Assembly: GCA_029779695.1 (NCBI GenBank)
Contig: JAKPAB010000200.1
Location: forward strand, 1 to 64,000
DNA: 64,000 bases
Reading direction: 5' to 3'
Origin: Bacillota bacterium
GTDB lineage: Bacteria > Bacillota > Clostridia > Lachnospirales > Lachnospiraceae
A model generated the notes under the pieces. That model searched no databases, had not been told where the DNA came from, and saw only the letters and a program-made list of their open reading frames with translations. Shown here piece by piece: positions 56,708-64,000 of the stretch. Every line of letters starts with the position of its first letter. Positions within the stretch are counted from its first letter, which is position 1. A program made the position numbers and the translations under genes.

Positions 56708-57322
56708 ATGGCATACGGTAAGATTTCACCCAAACAGCTGGAAATTCTTGAGTTTATGAAAAATGAAATTATTAATAAGGGATACCCGCCTTCGGTTCGT
56801 GAAATCGGTGAGGCTGTACATCTTAAATCTACTGCTTCTGTTTTTACTCATTTAGAGAAGTTGGAGAAAAATGGTTATATTAAGAGAGATCCTTCCAAAC
56901 CACGTGCAATTGAGATTATTGATGATAATTTTAATCTAACTAGGCGTGAAGTTGTCAATGTACCTGTTGTTGGTTATGTTGCTGCTGGTCTTCCGCTTCT
57001 TGCTGTTCAAAATATTGATAACTACTTTCCTATTCCTGCAGAATATATGCCAAATGAGCAATGCTTTATGCTCAAGGTCAAGGGAGAAAGCATGATCAAT
57101 GCAGGTATTTTAAATGGGGATACAATTCTCGTAGAGAAAACTAGCACAGCTAAAAATGGAGATATGGTCGTAGCTTTAGTTGATGATTCTGCTACAGTTA
57201 AAACATTTTATAAAGAGAAAAATCATATTCGTCTTCAGCCTGAAAACGATAATATGGATCCAATTATTGTTATTGATTGTGACATACTCGGAAAAGTTAT
57301 TGGAGTTTTTAGATTTTTTTAA
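56708..57322 (+). CDS. lexA: LexA repressor
   Basis: LexA represses SOS genes and cleaves itself when RecA is active. The winged helix fills residues 1-70 (PSVREIGEAVHLKSTASVFTHLEKLE). The Ala-Gly cleavage site lies in VGYVAAGLP; the catalytic serine is in VKGESMINAGILNGD and the lysine in TVKTFYKE region of the S24 peptidase. The length of 204 is normal. GGGAGG precedes the ATG. It is the only plus-strand gene right of 54 kb and has its own strong terminator. Confidence 0.97.
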   Translation: MAYGKISPKQLEILEFMKNEIINKGYPPSVREIGEAVHLKSTASVFTHLEKLEKNGYIKRDPSKPRAIEIIDDNFNLTRREVVNVPVVGYVAAGLPLLAVQNIDNYFPIPAEYMPNEQCFMLKVKGESMINAGILNGDTILVEKTSTAKNGDMVVALVDDSATVKTFYKEKNHIRLQPENDNMDPIIVIDCDILGKVIGVFRFF

Positions 57323-57345
57323 TTATATTGATTTAGTTTAGAGTT

Positions 57346-57381
57346 AAAAAACCCTCCCACATGTTTATGGGAGGGTTTTTT
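57346..57381. terminator. bidirectional terminator between lexA and rsfS
   Basis: AAAAAACCCTCCCA pairs perfectly with TGGGAGGGTTTTTT across an eight-base loop; the A and T tracts serve both convergent genes. Confidence 0.95.
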
Positions 57382-57413
57382 ATATTTATTTATGAATTAA
57401 AAAATTTATTTAT

Positions 57414-57746
57414 CTAATTAATTTTTTTTGCATCACGCCATATTCTATCAAGATCATAATACTTTCGCTTATCTCTAGAAAACAAGTGAACAATAATATT
57501 TCCATAATCTATAAGGACCCATTCACAATGATGAAGCCCTTCAATACTTATTGTTTTATGATTATTCTTATGCATATATTCATCGCAGGCTTCTCTTAAT
57601 GCATCTAAGTGACTCTCAGTGTTACCAGTTGCAATCACAAAATAATCAGCCAAAGGTGAAATATTAGATATATCAAGAATACTAATGTCATCGGCTATTT
57701 TTTTATCTAGTACATTTGCAAGTCCGCATAACAAGTCCTGTTCCAT
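57414..57746 (-). CDS. rsfS: ribosomal silencing factor RsfS
   Basis: RsfS binds L14 on the large subunit and prevents joining under starvation. The 110-residue protein shows DISNISPLADYFVIATG and YGNIIVHLFSRDKRKYYDLDRIW, both family signatures. The ORF track runs upstream into nadD-yqeK; the true ATG at 57746 has GGAGGGG ahead. It closes the operon running from hisIE to rsfS on the minus strand. Confidence 0.96.
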   Translation of the reverse strand: MEQDLLCGLANVLDKKIADDISILDISNISPLADYFVIATGNTESHLDALREACDEYMHKNNHKTISIEGLHHCEWVLIDYGNIIVHLFSRDKRKYYDLDRIWRDAKKIN

Positions 57747-57777
57747 TTTTGCCCCTCCATCTTTAACACAAAAACTA

Positions 57778-58959
57778 TTACATGGATTTATAATATTCAT
57801 ATGTTTCAATAGTAGTTTCATCCATCTCAAGATTAATTGATTGTAAATAAGCAATTGTATCTCTCAATATTATCTTGACACACAAATCCAAATCATTAAA
57901 AGCTAGATTTCTGATTTCAATTAGATTAATCTGTTTATTTCGATTTGGCTCTATATAATCTGCCACAAAAATAATCTTATCCAAAAGTGACATCTCTGGA
58001 CAACCTGTTGTATGTACCTTTATTGCATGCATGATCTCTTCATTGTCGACATTATACTTGTTTTTACAAAGAAAAGCTCCTGCCTTCCCATGTAAAAGAT
58101 AAGGTTTAGAACGTTCTGAAGCTGTAATTGCTATTTTATTATCTTCACAAAGCTTTATCAAATCATCATCAGACATATATTTTGCACAGTCATGCAATAA
58201 TCCAGCATAAATGGCCTTTTGCAAAGGATAAGAATATCTCATAGATAGCGAGGCTGCTGTATACATAACACCAATGGTGTGTTTAAATCTAGAAGGTTTC
58301 TGCTTTGCTTTTAGATCTTCCTTTATGCTTTGGATGCTATCCCATGATCTCATATCTGTTAAATCATACAACTCATGTTCATTCAGATATTCATATACAC
58401 CACCAGGCAAATAATTTCTAACGTCAACAAGTGTATTCGCATTTCGAATAGATGTAGAGGAAATCTGAACTTCATCCATTGGAACATATATAAACTTGCC
58501 GGTATATTTTTGCTCCATAGTCTTGCAAATGACCTCTAGAGAATTCCTATCTGCTTTTTCTCTGTTGCAAACAGCTATTGTGCATAACGAACTTATAATG
58601 TCAGGTCTGACCCATGTATTAAAAGTCTTAAGACTATCCGCCCCAATTAGAAAAAACAACTCATCATCAGGATATAGTAATTTGATTTTTTGCAATGTTT
58701 CATAGGAATAACACTTACTCATTTTTTGAAACTCAAAATCTTTGCATTTAAAATATGGATAATCTTTAATCATTAAATTAACCATATTAAATCTATCAAT
58801 TATCGATATATCTCTTGAAACATTTTTATGAGGTGGATTGCCAGCCGGGATAAACCAGACTTCATCCAAATTTAATTTTTCATAAGATGCTAATGCAATG
58901 TTTAAATGTCCTAAATGAGGTGGGTTAAACGTTCCACCCAAAATTCCTATTCTTCGCAT
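57778..58959 (-). CDS. nadD: NadD-YqeK fusion: nicotinate-nucleotide adenylyltransferase plus HD domain
   Basis: Residues 1 to about 200 are NadD, which makes deamido-NAD from nicotinate mononucleotide, with GGTFNPPHLGHL and SSTSIRN as signatures. Residues about 205-393 are a YqeK-type HD domain with RFKHTIGV, LLHDCAKY, LLHGKAGA, IKVHTTG and FVADYIEPNR; YqeK enzymes hydrolyse diadenosine tetraphosphate to ADP. In most Firmicutes these are two adjacent genes; here they are one 393-residue chain without a break. All metal ligands of the HD domain appear present. yhbY precedes and rsfS follows. Confidence 0.95.
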   Translation of the reverse strand: MRRIGILGGTFNPPHLGHLNIALASYEKLNLDEVWFIPAGNPPHKNVSRDISIIDRFNMVNLMIKDYPYFKCKDFEFQKMSKCYSYETLQKIKLLYPDDELFFLIGADSLKTFNTWVRPDIISSLCTIAVCNREKADRNSLEVICKTMEQKYTGKFIYVPMDEVQISSTSIRNANTLVDVRNYLPGGVYEYLNEHELYDLTDMRSWDSIQSIKEDLKAKQKPSRFKHTIGVMYTAASLSMRYSYPLQKAIYAGLLHDCAKYMSDDDLIKLCEDNKIAITASERSKPYLLHGKAGAFLCKNKYNVDNEEIMHAIKVHTTGCPEMSLLDKIIFVADYIEPNRNKQINLIEIRNLAFNDLDLCVKIILRDTIAYLQSINLEMDETTIETYEYYKSM

Positions 58960-58974
58960 ATTCCATGCCTTCTT

Positions 58975-59289
58975 TTATTCAGTAGTCTTACTTCTTTTTT
59001 TAGGTAAAATTATCTGAGGCTCTTTTGCTGGCTTGTATAAAATTACCTTCCTTCCAATAACCCTTACAAGCGTAGATCTTGTTCGTCCGGCTATTGTTTC
59101 ACCTATCTCTCTCGGATCAGAAAAACAATTTTTTAAAATAGTAAGCTTAATAAGCTCATGAGTATTAAAAGTTTCATCTACAGCATTTATCAGCTCTGGA
59201 CTAATCTCATCCTTGCCAATCTGCATTATAGAGTTTTCCTTGGATGCGAGAGAAGTAAGATATGCTCGTTCCTTATTATTAAGAATCAT
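58975..59289 (-). CDS. yhbY: YhbY family RNA-binding protein (CRM domain)
   Basis: The 104-residue protein is a stand-alone CRM domain with YLTSLASKENSIMQIGKDE and GRKVILYKPAKE. Homologues bind pre-50S particles and help assembly. It is set between obg and nadD-yqeK, the standard order in Firmicutes. Confidence 0.95.
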   Translation of the reverse strand: MILNNKERAYLTSLASKENSIMQIGKDEISPELINAVDETFNTHELIKLTILKNCFSDPREIGETIAGRTRSTLVRVIGRKVILYKPAKEPQIILPKKRSKTTE

Positions 59290-59319
59290 TTTCTTTCCTA
59301 TTTCTTTCTAAAAATTTAA

Positions 59320-60603
59320 TTACTTGTAATATTCGAATAGATTACCACCAACATCGACAGTATCACCATCTTGAATACCAAGTTCATCAAGTTTTTTCTG
59401 TATTCCTTTTTCCTTAATATATTTTTGGAAAAATAGAAATCCCTTCTCAGAATCAAGATTTGTATATCCGAGCATTTTATTAATGCTTCGTCCTTCTATC
59501 ATAAATATACCATCATCATCTTTATAGACATTTATAAGGTCTTCTTCAGGTCTGCTCTCATTGGGATCTATTTCACTCTCATAAGTAGTAATATCATCCG
59601 GCAAAGATTTTAAAATATTAGATGTCGCAAAAAGAAGTTCTTTGAGTCCTTCACCTGTTACAGCTGAAATCCCAAAAACAGAAATATCCTTGTCTTTAAA
59701 AGCATCATGAATTCTATTTAAAAGTTCTTCTTTATCACCTTGGTATGAGTCAAGTTTATTGGCAGCAATAAGTTGTGGTTTGTCTAGCAGTCCTTCACCA
59801 TATTTGATCAACTCATTATTGATTGCCTTAATATCTTCTACTGGATCTCTTCCTTCAACAGACGCAGCATCTACAACATGAATAAGAATTTTAGTTCTCT
59901 GAATATGTCTTAGAAACTCAATTCCTAGTCCGATTCCTTCTGATGCGCCTTCTATTATTCCTGGAATATCAGCTAATACAAACTCAGGAACATTAGGATA
60001 ATTTACAACGCCGAGCATTGGTTCAAGCGTTGTAAAATGATAGTTTGCAATCTTAGGGTCAGCATTTGTAACTCTAGACAGTAACGTTGACTTACCTACA
60101 TTAGGAAATCCAAGTAATCCAACATCAGCAATCAGCTTAAGTTCAAGGATAATATCTGCTTCTCTAGAATCTCCACCTGGCTTAGCATATTTTGGAGCCT
60201 GCATAGTTGATGTAGCAAAATGCTGATTACCCAATCCGCCTCTTCCGCCTTTTAAAATGGTGTATGAAGAGTTTTCACCCGACATATCCATAATAACTTT
60301 TCCGCTTGCAGCATCTTTTATAATTGTTCCCTCTGGAACTTTGAGAATAAGATTTTCTCCATTTTTTCCATGCTGATTTTTCTTTCTGCCTTCTTCACCG
60401 TCTTCGGCTGAGAATTTGATTTTATGACGATAATCAGAAAGGGTATTTGTTCTTTTATCAACAACAAAAATGACGCTGCCGCCTCTTCCGCCGTCACCGC
60501 CATCCGGACCACCATCCGGAACATATTTTTCACGTCTAAAACTAACGTGTCCGTTACCGCCCTTACCAGAACGAATAGCTATTCTTGCATGATCTGAAAA
60601 CAT
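59320..60603 (-). CDS. obg: GTPase Obg/CgtA
   Basis: Obg helps assemble the 50S subunit and links growth to nucleotide state. The glycine-rich Obg fold (RIAIRSGKGGNGHVSFRR, GGDGGRGGSVIF) is followed by the GTPase with GFPNVGKSTLL, DIPG and NKLD, and a C-terminal OCT domain (to residue 427) as in Gram-positive Obg. AGAGGTAAT lies before the ATG. A hairpin with a T tract lies between rpmA and obg, which may lower obg expression relative to the ribosomal genes. Confidence 0.97.
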   Translation of the reverse strand: MFSDHARIAIRSGKGGNGHVSFRREKYVPDGGPDGGDGGRGGSVIFVVDKRTNTLSDYRHKIKFSAEDGEEGRKKNQHGKNGENLILKVPEGTIIKDAASGKVIMDMSGENSSYTILKGGRGGLGNQHFATSTMQAPKYAKPGGDSREADIILELKLIADVGLLGFPNVGKSTLLSRVTNADPKIANYHFTTLEPMLGVVNYPNVPEFVLADIPGIIEGASEGIGLGIEFLRHIQRTKILIHVVDAASVEGRDPVEDIKAINNELIKYGEGLLDKPQLIAANKLDSYQGDKEELLNRIHDAFKDKDISVFGISAVTGEGLKELLFATSNILKSLPDDITTYESEIDPNESRPEEDLINVYKDDDGIFMIEGRSINKMLGYTNLDSEKGFLFFQKYIKEKGIQKKLDELGIQDGDTVDVGGNLFEYYK

Positions 60604-60616
60604 AATTACCTCTTCT

Positions 60617-60649
60617 TAAAAATAAAACCCGACTGTTGTACAGCCGGGT
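60617..60649 (-). terminator. intra-operon terminator/attenuator between rpmA and obg
   Basis: On the minus strand ACCCGGCTGT-ACA-ACAGTCGGGT (one wobble pair) is followed by TTTTATTTTT. It would end a share of rplU-prp-rpmA transcripts and let some read on into obg. Confidence 0.8.
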
Positions 60650-60667
60650 AAAGTCTTACGTCATTAC

Positions 60668-60952
60668 TTATTCTGCAACCGGATAAACAGAAGCAACTTT
60701 TTTGTCTCTGCCCTTACGCTCATAGCGAAGAATTCCGTCAGATGTTGCGAAAAGAGTGTCATCTCCACCCCTCATAACATTGACTCCCGGATGAATCTTA
60801 GTTCCACGCTGGCGATAAATAATATTTCCAGCTTTAACTGCCTGTCCGTCTGCCCTCTTGGCTCCGAGTCTCTTTGATTCGGAATCTCTACCATTCTTGG
60901 TAGATCCCATTCCCTTTTTGTGGGAGAAAAATTGAAGGTCTAAATTCAACAT
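60668..60952 (-). CDS. rpmA: 50S ribosomal protein L27 with cleavable N-terminal leader
   Basis: The 94-residue protein has the L27 body ([22 protein letters not shown], quoted in part) behind the extension [14 protein letters not shown]. In Firmicutes this extension is cut by Prp after the LDLQFF-type motif so that the mature N terminus can reach the peptidyl-transferase centre. The prp gene is immediately upstream, consistent with that. Its length and position after prp are as expected. Confidence 0.97.
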   Translation of the reverse strand: MLNLDLQFFSHKKGMGSTKNGRDSESKRLGAKRADGQAVKAGNIIYRQRGTKIHPGVNVMRGGDDTLFATSDGILRYERKGRDKKVASVYPVAE

Positions 60953-60955
60953 TTT

Positions 60956-61282
60956 CTATACCTCCTGAATGTTAATAATCAGATACTTGTCATCGTATTT
61001 TTTCTGTATCTCACTGAGTCCAAAAACCATTGAATCAATGAGAAGTTTACTTCTTTCTGATGAAGACGATTTGAACTTCAGATCAATAGTTCCGCTTTCC
61101 TGTTCCTGTGTAATAGAGAATTCATCACCGGTAAATCGTTCAATTGAATTTATCGTATTTATGATAAGAATACTTGCTGCTGCACAAACAATATCTTTGC
61201 CATGCTCATCATATCCCGCATGTCCGGATGTAGAAAGACTAATATATTGATCATCTCTCTTGATCAAATCTACCTTAATCAT
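60956..61282 (-). CDS. prp: ribosomal processing cysteine protease Prp
   Basis: Prp removes the N-terminal extension of L27. The catalytic histidine is in TSGHAGYDEHG and the cysteine in DIVCAAAS, both in the N-terminal third; the 108-residue length is normal. It sits between rplU and rpmA with gaps of two or three bases, the usual rplU-prp-rpmA arrangement. Confidence 0.96.
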   Translation of the reverse strand: MIKVDLIKRDDQYISLSTSGHAGYDEHGKDIVCAAASILIINTINSIERFTGDEFSITQEQESGTIDLKFKSSSSERSKLLIDSMVFGLSEIQKKYDDKYLIINIQEV

Positions 61283-61284
61283 AA

Positions 61285-61593
61285 TTAAGCGTTGATCTTT
61301 TCAATCTTAACTTGTGTGAAAGACTGTCTATGACCATTCTTCTTGTGATAGCCAGTTTTTCTCTTGTACTTGTATACGATGACCTTTTTAGCACGACCGT
61401 TTCTAACAACAGAAGCTTCAACCTTTGCTCCATTTACAGTCGGATCTCCTACCTTGAGCTCACCGTCATTAATGCAGAGAACATCTTCAAATGTTACTGT
61501 GTCTCCTGCTTCCTGATCCAGTTTTTCAATGGTAATGATATCACCTTCGGATACTTTGTACTGTTTGCCACCAGTCTTTATAACTGCATACAT
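61285..61593 (-). CDS. rplU: 50S ribosomal protein L21
   Basis: The 102-residue protein shows [17 protein letters not shown] at the start and [15 protein letters not shown] near the end, both L21 signatures. GGAGGTGCC precedes the ATG. It begins the ribosomal operon behind a structured leader and a clear promoter, so L21 probably controls its own operon. Confidence 0.98.
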   Translation of the reverse strand: MYAVIKTGGKQYKVSEGDIITIEKLDQEAGDTVTFEDVLCINDGELKVGDPTVNGAKVEASVVRNGRAKKVIVYKYKRKTGYHKKNGHRQSFTQVKIEKINA

Positions 61594-61596
61594 CTA

Positions 61597-61676
61597 TGGC
61601 ACCTCCTATTATCATTACTCGCCGATTTTGGTGTTGTCAGCTATTGACAAACTTCTAACCTAGTCGAGCGGCATAC
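61597..61676 (-). ncRNA. probable L21 leader (autoregulatory mRNA element)
   Basis: Between the promoter and rplU about 80 bases can fold: TTGTCA-ATAGC-TGACAA makes an inner hairpin, and GCCG pairs with CGGC around it. The position matches the L21 leader of Gram-positive bacteria; I cannot run the covariance model to confirm. Confidence 0.55.
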
Positions 61677-61682
61677 CGTAGT

Positions 61683-61711
61683 ATACTAACACATCATTCT
61701 TTCCCCGTCAA
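61683..61711 (-). promoter_or_regulatory. sigma-A type promoter for the rplU operon
   Basis: On the minus strand TTGACG and TAGTAT are 17 bases apart. The -35 and most of the spacer lie within the last codons of the RNase E/G gene, so the ribosomal operon starts inside its upstream neighbour. Confidence 0.75.
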
Positions 61712-62782
61712 CTGTTGTCTAAGAGGAGTCTCGATTTTTTTCCTTGTAATTTCCATTATTCCAAGTGAAGTAATATCAACGACATTTGTAATTGTATTAT
61801 TCTCTAAAAACTGCATTTTCATATATGATAATAATTCATCGTATCTTTTTTTATTCTTAAGATTAATAAGATCAATCAAAATTATTCCGGACAAATTTCT
61901 AATCTTGATCTGTTTAGATACCTCTAGAAGTGCTTCCATATTGATATTAAAGAAGTAATCATCTACACTATCCGCATTTTTTCTAGAACTTCTTCCCGAA
62001 TTAACGTCAATTACTTCAAAAGCTTCGGTATGGTTAAAAACAATTTCAGCTCCAGATTTAAGCTTGACTGAATGAGCAGATGCATTATCAAGTTTTGAGG
62101 TCAATGAATACAGTTTATATAACGAAAAGTCGTTATCACTATATAATTCAATATTAAGCGAAGAATCTTCATAATATATATTTTTAAGCTCATTATATAT
62201 ATTTATATCATCTGTAATGACCCTGCCTATGCTATTCAAATTTCTATTAATTCTATGAATATAATGCATATCACCAGATTGAATCTTGTCAAATAACGCA
62301 AATGATTCTAAATTATCCACAGTACATACTTCACCCATTGGGTATTTAGACTTTTGCCTTTCTGATTTTACCTTGAATATGATTTCATCGCCTTGATGAG
62401 GCCCTTTTTTTTTTGATTTTTTATCAAAATATTGAAGTTCCTTATTACCAGGGTCAACACATGCGAATCCATAATCTCCTATGTTAACAAGTAATGAATT
62501 GTTTTTAAGTATTTTATCGATCCTGCCAGAAAATATATCGTCAATTTTAATAGCATAATCTAAAAAAGGTGTTCTATCCGCATATATATTTAAAAGATTT
62601 CTTTTTTCATCAAGTAAAAATTCAAACAAAAAATCTCGCTCGTTATATTTCCCGTCGGAAATTATTAATATGTTATTTCTTTTATTAATATTCTTATCTC
62701 TATATATATCTGTAATTGTATTAACTCTTGTTATTTTTTCATTCATATTATTGTTTAACATCAAACCACATGTCTTATTCAC
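61694..62782 (-). CDS. rng: RNase E/G family ribonuclease, short form
   Basis: The protein has an S1-like RNA-binding region (about residues 70-150, IFSGRIDKILKNNSLLVNIGDYGF) and the RNase E/G catalytic metal motifs FEVIDVNSGRSS and GIILIDLINLKN. It stops right after the MEITRKKIETPL segment, so the CPxCxG zinc-link and small C-terminal domain of RNase G are lacking. Its 362 residues are fewer than the usual 400-plus, and the sequence is divergent. The start is a GTG overlapping the hisIE stop (GTGA); ATGs 8 and 13 codons on are alternatives. The family processes rRNA and mRNA. Confidence 0.85.
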   Translation of the reverse strand: MNKTCGLMLNNNMNEKITRVNTITDIYRDKNINKRNNILIISDGKYNERDFLFEFLLDEKRNLLNIYADRTPFLDYAIKIDDIFSGRIDKILKNNSLLVNIGDYGFACVDPGNKELQYFDKKSKKKGPHQGDEIIFKVKSERQKSKYPMGEVCTVDNLESFALFDKIQSGDMHYIHRINRNLNSIGRVITDDINIYNELKNIYYEDSSLNIELYSDNDFSLYKLYSLTSKLDNASAHSVKLKSGAEIVFNHTEAFEVIDVNSGRSSRKNADSVDDYFFNINMEALLEVSKQIKIRNLSGIILIDLINLKNKKRYDELLSYMKMQFLENNTITNVVDITSLGIMEITRKKIETPLRQQLTGKE

Positions 62783-63999
62783 CGATTTGACAGCTCAATT
62801 GCAATTTCTTCCCAGGTCAATCCCTTTTCAACCATGAGTACCATCATGTGGTAGAGAAAATCCGCCATTTCATATTTTACTTCCTCTTTTTCGGGATTTT
62901 TAGCTGCGATAATTATTTCTGAAGCCTCTTCACCTACTTTTTTCAATATTTTATCTAGGCCTTTATCAAACAGGTAATTTGTATATGATCCATCTTTGGG
63001 ATGTTCCTTTCTGCCGGCAATAACCTCATATTCACTTTCTAAAATACTAAGAGGATTATTGTTTTTATATTCCTTTTTCAGAATAGAATTAAAAAAGCAG
63101 CTTGGCGCACCAGTGTGACACGCTATTCCATCCACCTGCGATACTTTAGCCAAAATTGTATCATTATCACAATCAAGGATCAGTTCTTTGATATATTGAT
63201 AATGGCCTGATGTCTCCCCTTTTATCCAAATAGATTGCCTGCTTCTACTAAAATATGTCATTTTTCCTGAAAGAACTGTCAAATTATATGATTCCTCATT
63301 CATATAGGCAACCATAAGGACCTGGTTTGTCCTATAATCCTGAATTACCACAGGCACAAGTCCGTTAGCATCAGTTTTGATCTCAGAAAAATCAATGGCA
63401 GCTGTTAATTTCATTACAGAAACACCATTATCTGTCAAATCTTTCTTATAAGCCATTATATCAAAATTCGGATTTGAAAAATCCGATGAAATATAGCTTT
63501 CAAATGAATTATCCTTGTAAAATTCATATGATGGGGATATATCACCCTCTTGCTGGAGACCAATAGGAAGATCCGATAGGCTCTGAACACTTGTAAGTAT
63601 TGATTTTGACATAACAATAAATCCATATAGGCTCTCATCGAGGATTTCTTTTATCTTAAAAAGAAGATCCACATTCTTTAGAGACATCAGAAGCTTATCT
63701 TTACCAAATCTTTTTGAAGCATCAGTAAGAATAGAAAGTGAATCCATGTTCGAACCATTTAGAATCACCTTACTGCATCCTGCGTATAATAGCTTTTTGA
63801 CGTCTTCAAGTCTTCTTATATTTCCACCTGCAAAAATTGGAATCTCTGAAATGCTTGCGATTTTTCTAAGCAATAATAGATTTGTCTCATGCTCTGAATC
63901 TTCCACAGATAGATCATAGACTATAAGTCCGTCCATTCCATTGTCATTATATTTTTTTATAAGATTAGAAATATCACCATGGTACTTCTCTTCATCCAT
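62779..63999 (-). CDS. hisIE: HisA/HisF-like + HisI + HisE fusion (histidine biosynthesis), probably cut by the window end
   Basis: The C-terminal half is a normal bifunctional HisIE: phosphoribosyl-AMP cyclohydrolase with DCDNDT and the zinc motif CHTGAPSCFF, then phosphoribosyl-ATP pyrophosphatase with GEEASEIIIAAKN. They perform steps two and three of histidine synthesis. Ahead of them about 200 residues resemble a HisA/HisF half-barrel (DGLIVYDLSVEDSEHE, IPIFAGGNIRRLEDVKKLLYAG). The first strand with the catalytic aspartate of HisF would lie before residue 1, and the ATG at 63999 is one base from the window edge without a visible ribosome site, so the gene probably continues beyond it. 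rng follows by a four-base overlap. Confidence 0.88.
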   Translation of the reverse strand: MDEEKYHGDISNLIKKYNDNGMDGLIVYDLSVEDSEHETNLLLLRKIASISEIPIFAGGNIRRLEDVKKLLYAGCSKVILNGSNMDSLSILTDASKRFGKDKLLMSLKNVDLLFKIKEILDESLYGFIVMSKSILTSVQSLSDLPIGLQQEGDISPSYEFYKDNSFESYISSDFSNPNFDIMAYKKDLTDNGVSVMKLTAAIDFSEIKTDANGLVPVVIQDYRTNQVLMVAYMNEESYNLTVLSGKMTYFSRSRQSIWIKGETSGHYQYIKELILDCDNDTILAKVSQVDGIACHTGAPSCFFNSILKKEYKNNNPLSILESEYEVIAGRKEHPKDGSYTNYLFDKGLDKILKKVGEEASEIIIAAKNPEKEEVKYEMADFLYHMMVLMVEKGLTWEEIAIELSNR

Positions 64000-64000
64000 T

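Noticed and set aside
1-64000. Many ORF-track entries on the opposite strand or shifted frames, for example 10750-11124 and 19179-19628 minus.
   Set aside because: They lie wholly within well-supported genes, have no ribosome sites and show translations without recognisable domains, so they are shadows.
1-64000. tRNA, rRNA, CRISPR arrays, insertion sequences and defence systems.
   Set aside because: None could be recognised by reading: no CCA-ended cloverleaf, no evenly spaced repeats, no transposase or cas-like product in the ORF track.

Overview
This window is a dense, almost entirely housekeeping stretch of a low-GC Gram-positive chromosome. The best fit is the Clostridia, and within them a Lachnospiraceae member of the Butyrivibrio/Pseudobutyrivibrio/Roseburia kind. 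This rests on strong AGGAGG-type ribosome binding sites, AT-rich codon use, ATGA and one-base gene overlaps, and family-typical gene orders: rplU-prp-rpmA-obg-yhbY-nadD/yqeK-rsfS, phoH-(7TM)-ybeY, mreBCD-PBP2-minC-rodA-mgsA, and (HlyD-like)-yggS-sepF-lspA-rluD. The genus is an inference from memory of gene order, not a search result.

Layout. 0.1-3.2 kb: a SEC-C protein, then a minus-strand tyrA-aroA pair. 3.5-9.8 kb (+): an EF-G-like GTPase, a protein with a broken receiver domain, isocitrate dehydrogenase and an ABC-F ATPase. 9.9-17.3 kb (+): rex with a coiled-coil protein and the NAD(P)HX repair enzyme, then alr, a CBS-pair protein, yebC and glgA. 17.3-27.7 kb (+): ftsK/spoIIIE, fhs, folD, a zinc-ribbon surface-type protein, phoH, a degenerate 7TM-HD protein, ybeY and a DUF3048 protein. 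27.7-39.8 kb (+): a MATE-like flippase, two flavoproteins, mutS-mutL-miaA, a methionine gamma-lyase family enzyme and radC. 39.8-48.2 kb (+): the elongasome/septum cluster mreB-mreC-mreD-PBP2-minC-rodA, then mgsA and a lipoprotein D,D-carboxypeptidase. 48.3-54.1 kb (+): a small P-loop protein, an HlyD-like protein, yggS, sepF, aroB, lspA and rluD. 54.2-64 kb (mostly -): a XerS-like recombinase with a dif-like palindrome, plsC, a yneA-like gene divergent from lexA, then rsfS, nadD-yqeK fusion, yhbY, obg, rpmA, prp, rplU, an RNase E/G family gene and a HisA/F-HisI-HisE fusion that probably runs off the window end.

Genes that work together include wall elongation and division (MreBCD, PBP2, RodA, MinC, SepF, FtsK, YneA-like), ribosome assembly and maturation (L21, L27, Prp, Obg, YhbY, RsfS, YbeY), C1 folate metabolism (Fhs, FolD), redox/NAD(P) care (Rex, Nnr, NadD), and mismatch repair plus SOS (MutSL, RadC, LexA, YneA-like).

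Main points for a second look: (1) a perfect 13-6-13 bp palindrome just upstream of a single XerS-like recombinase, at the place where gene orientation flips from + to -, which looks like a one-recombinase Xer/dif module at the replication terminus; (2) minC directly abutting rodA with no minD or minE and with the MinD-binding RSGQ motif replaced; (3) a PgpH-like 7TM-HD protein that has lost both its sensor domain and its HD catalytic residues; (4) a pseudo-receiver protein of unknown role; (5) a PBP2 with an insertion of roughly 230 residues. No tRNA, rRNA, CRISPR array, insertion sequence or prophage was recognised. The longest gene-free stretch is about 270 bases (3213-3482), so no gap exceeds 300.
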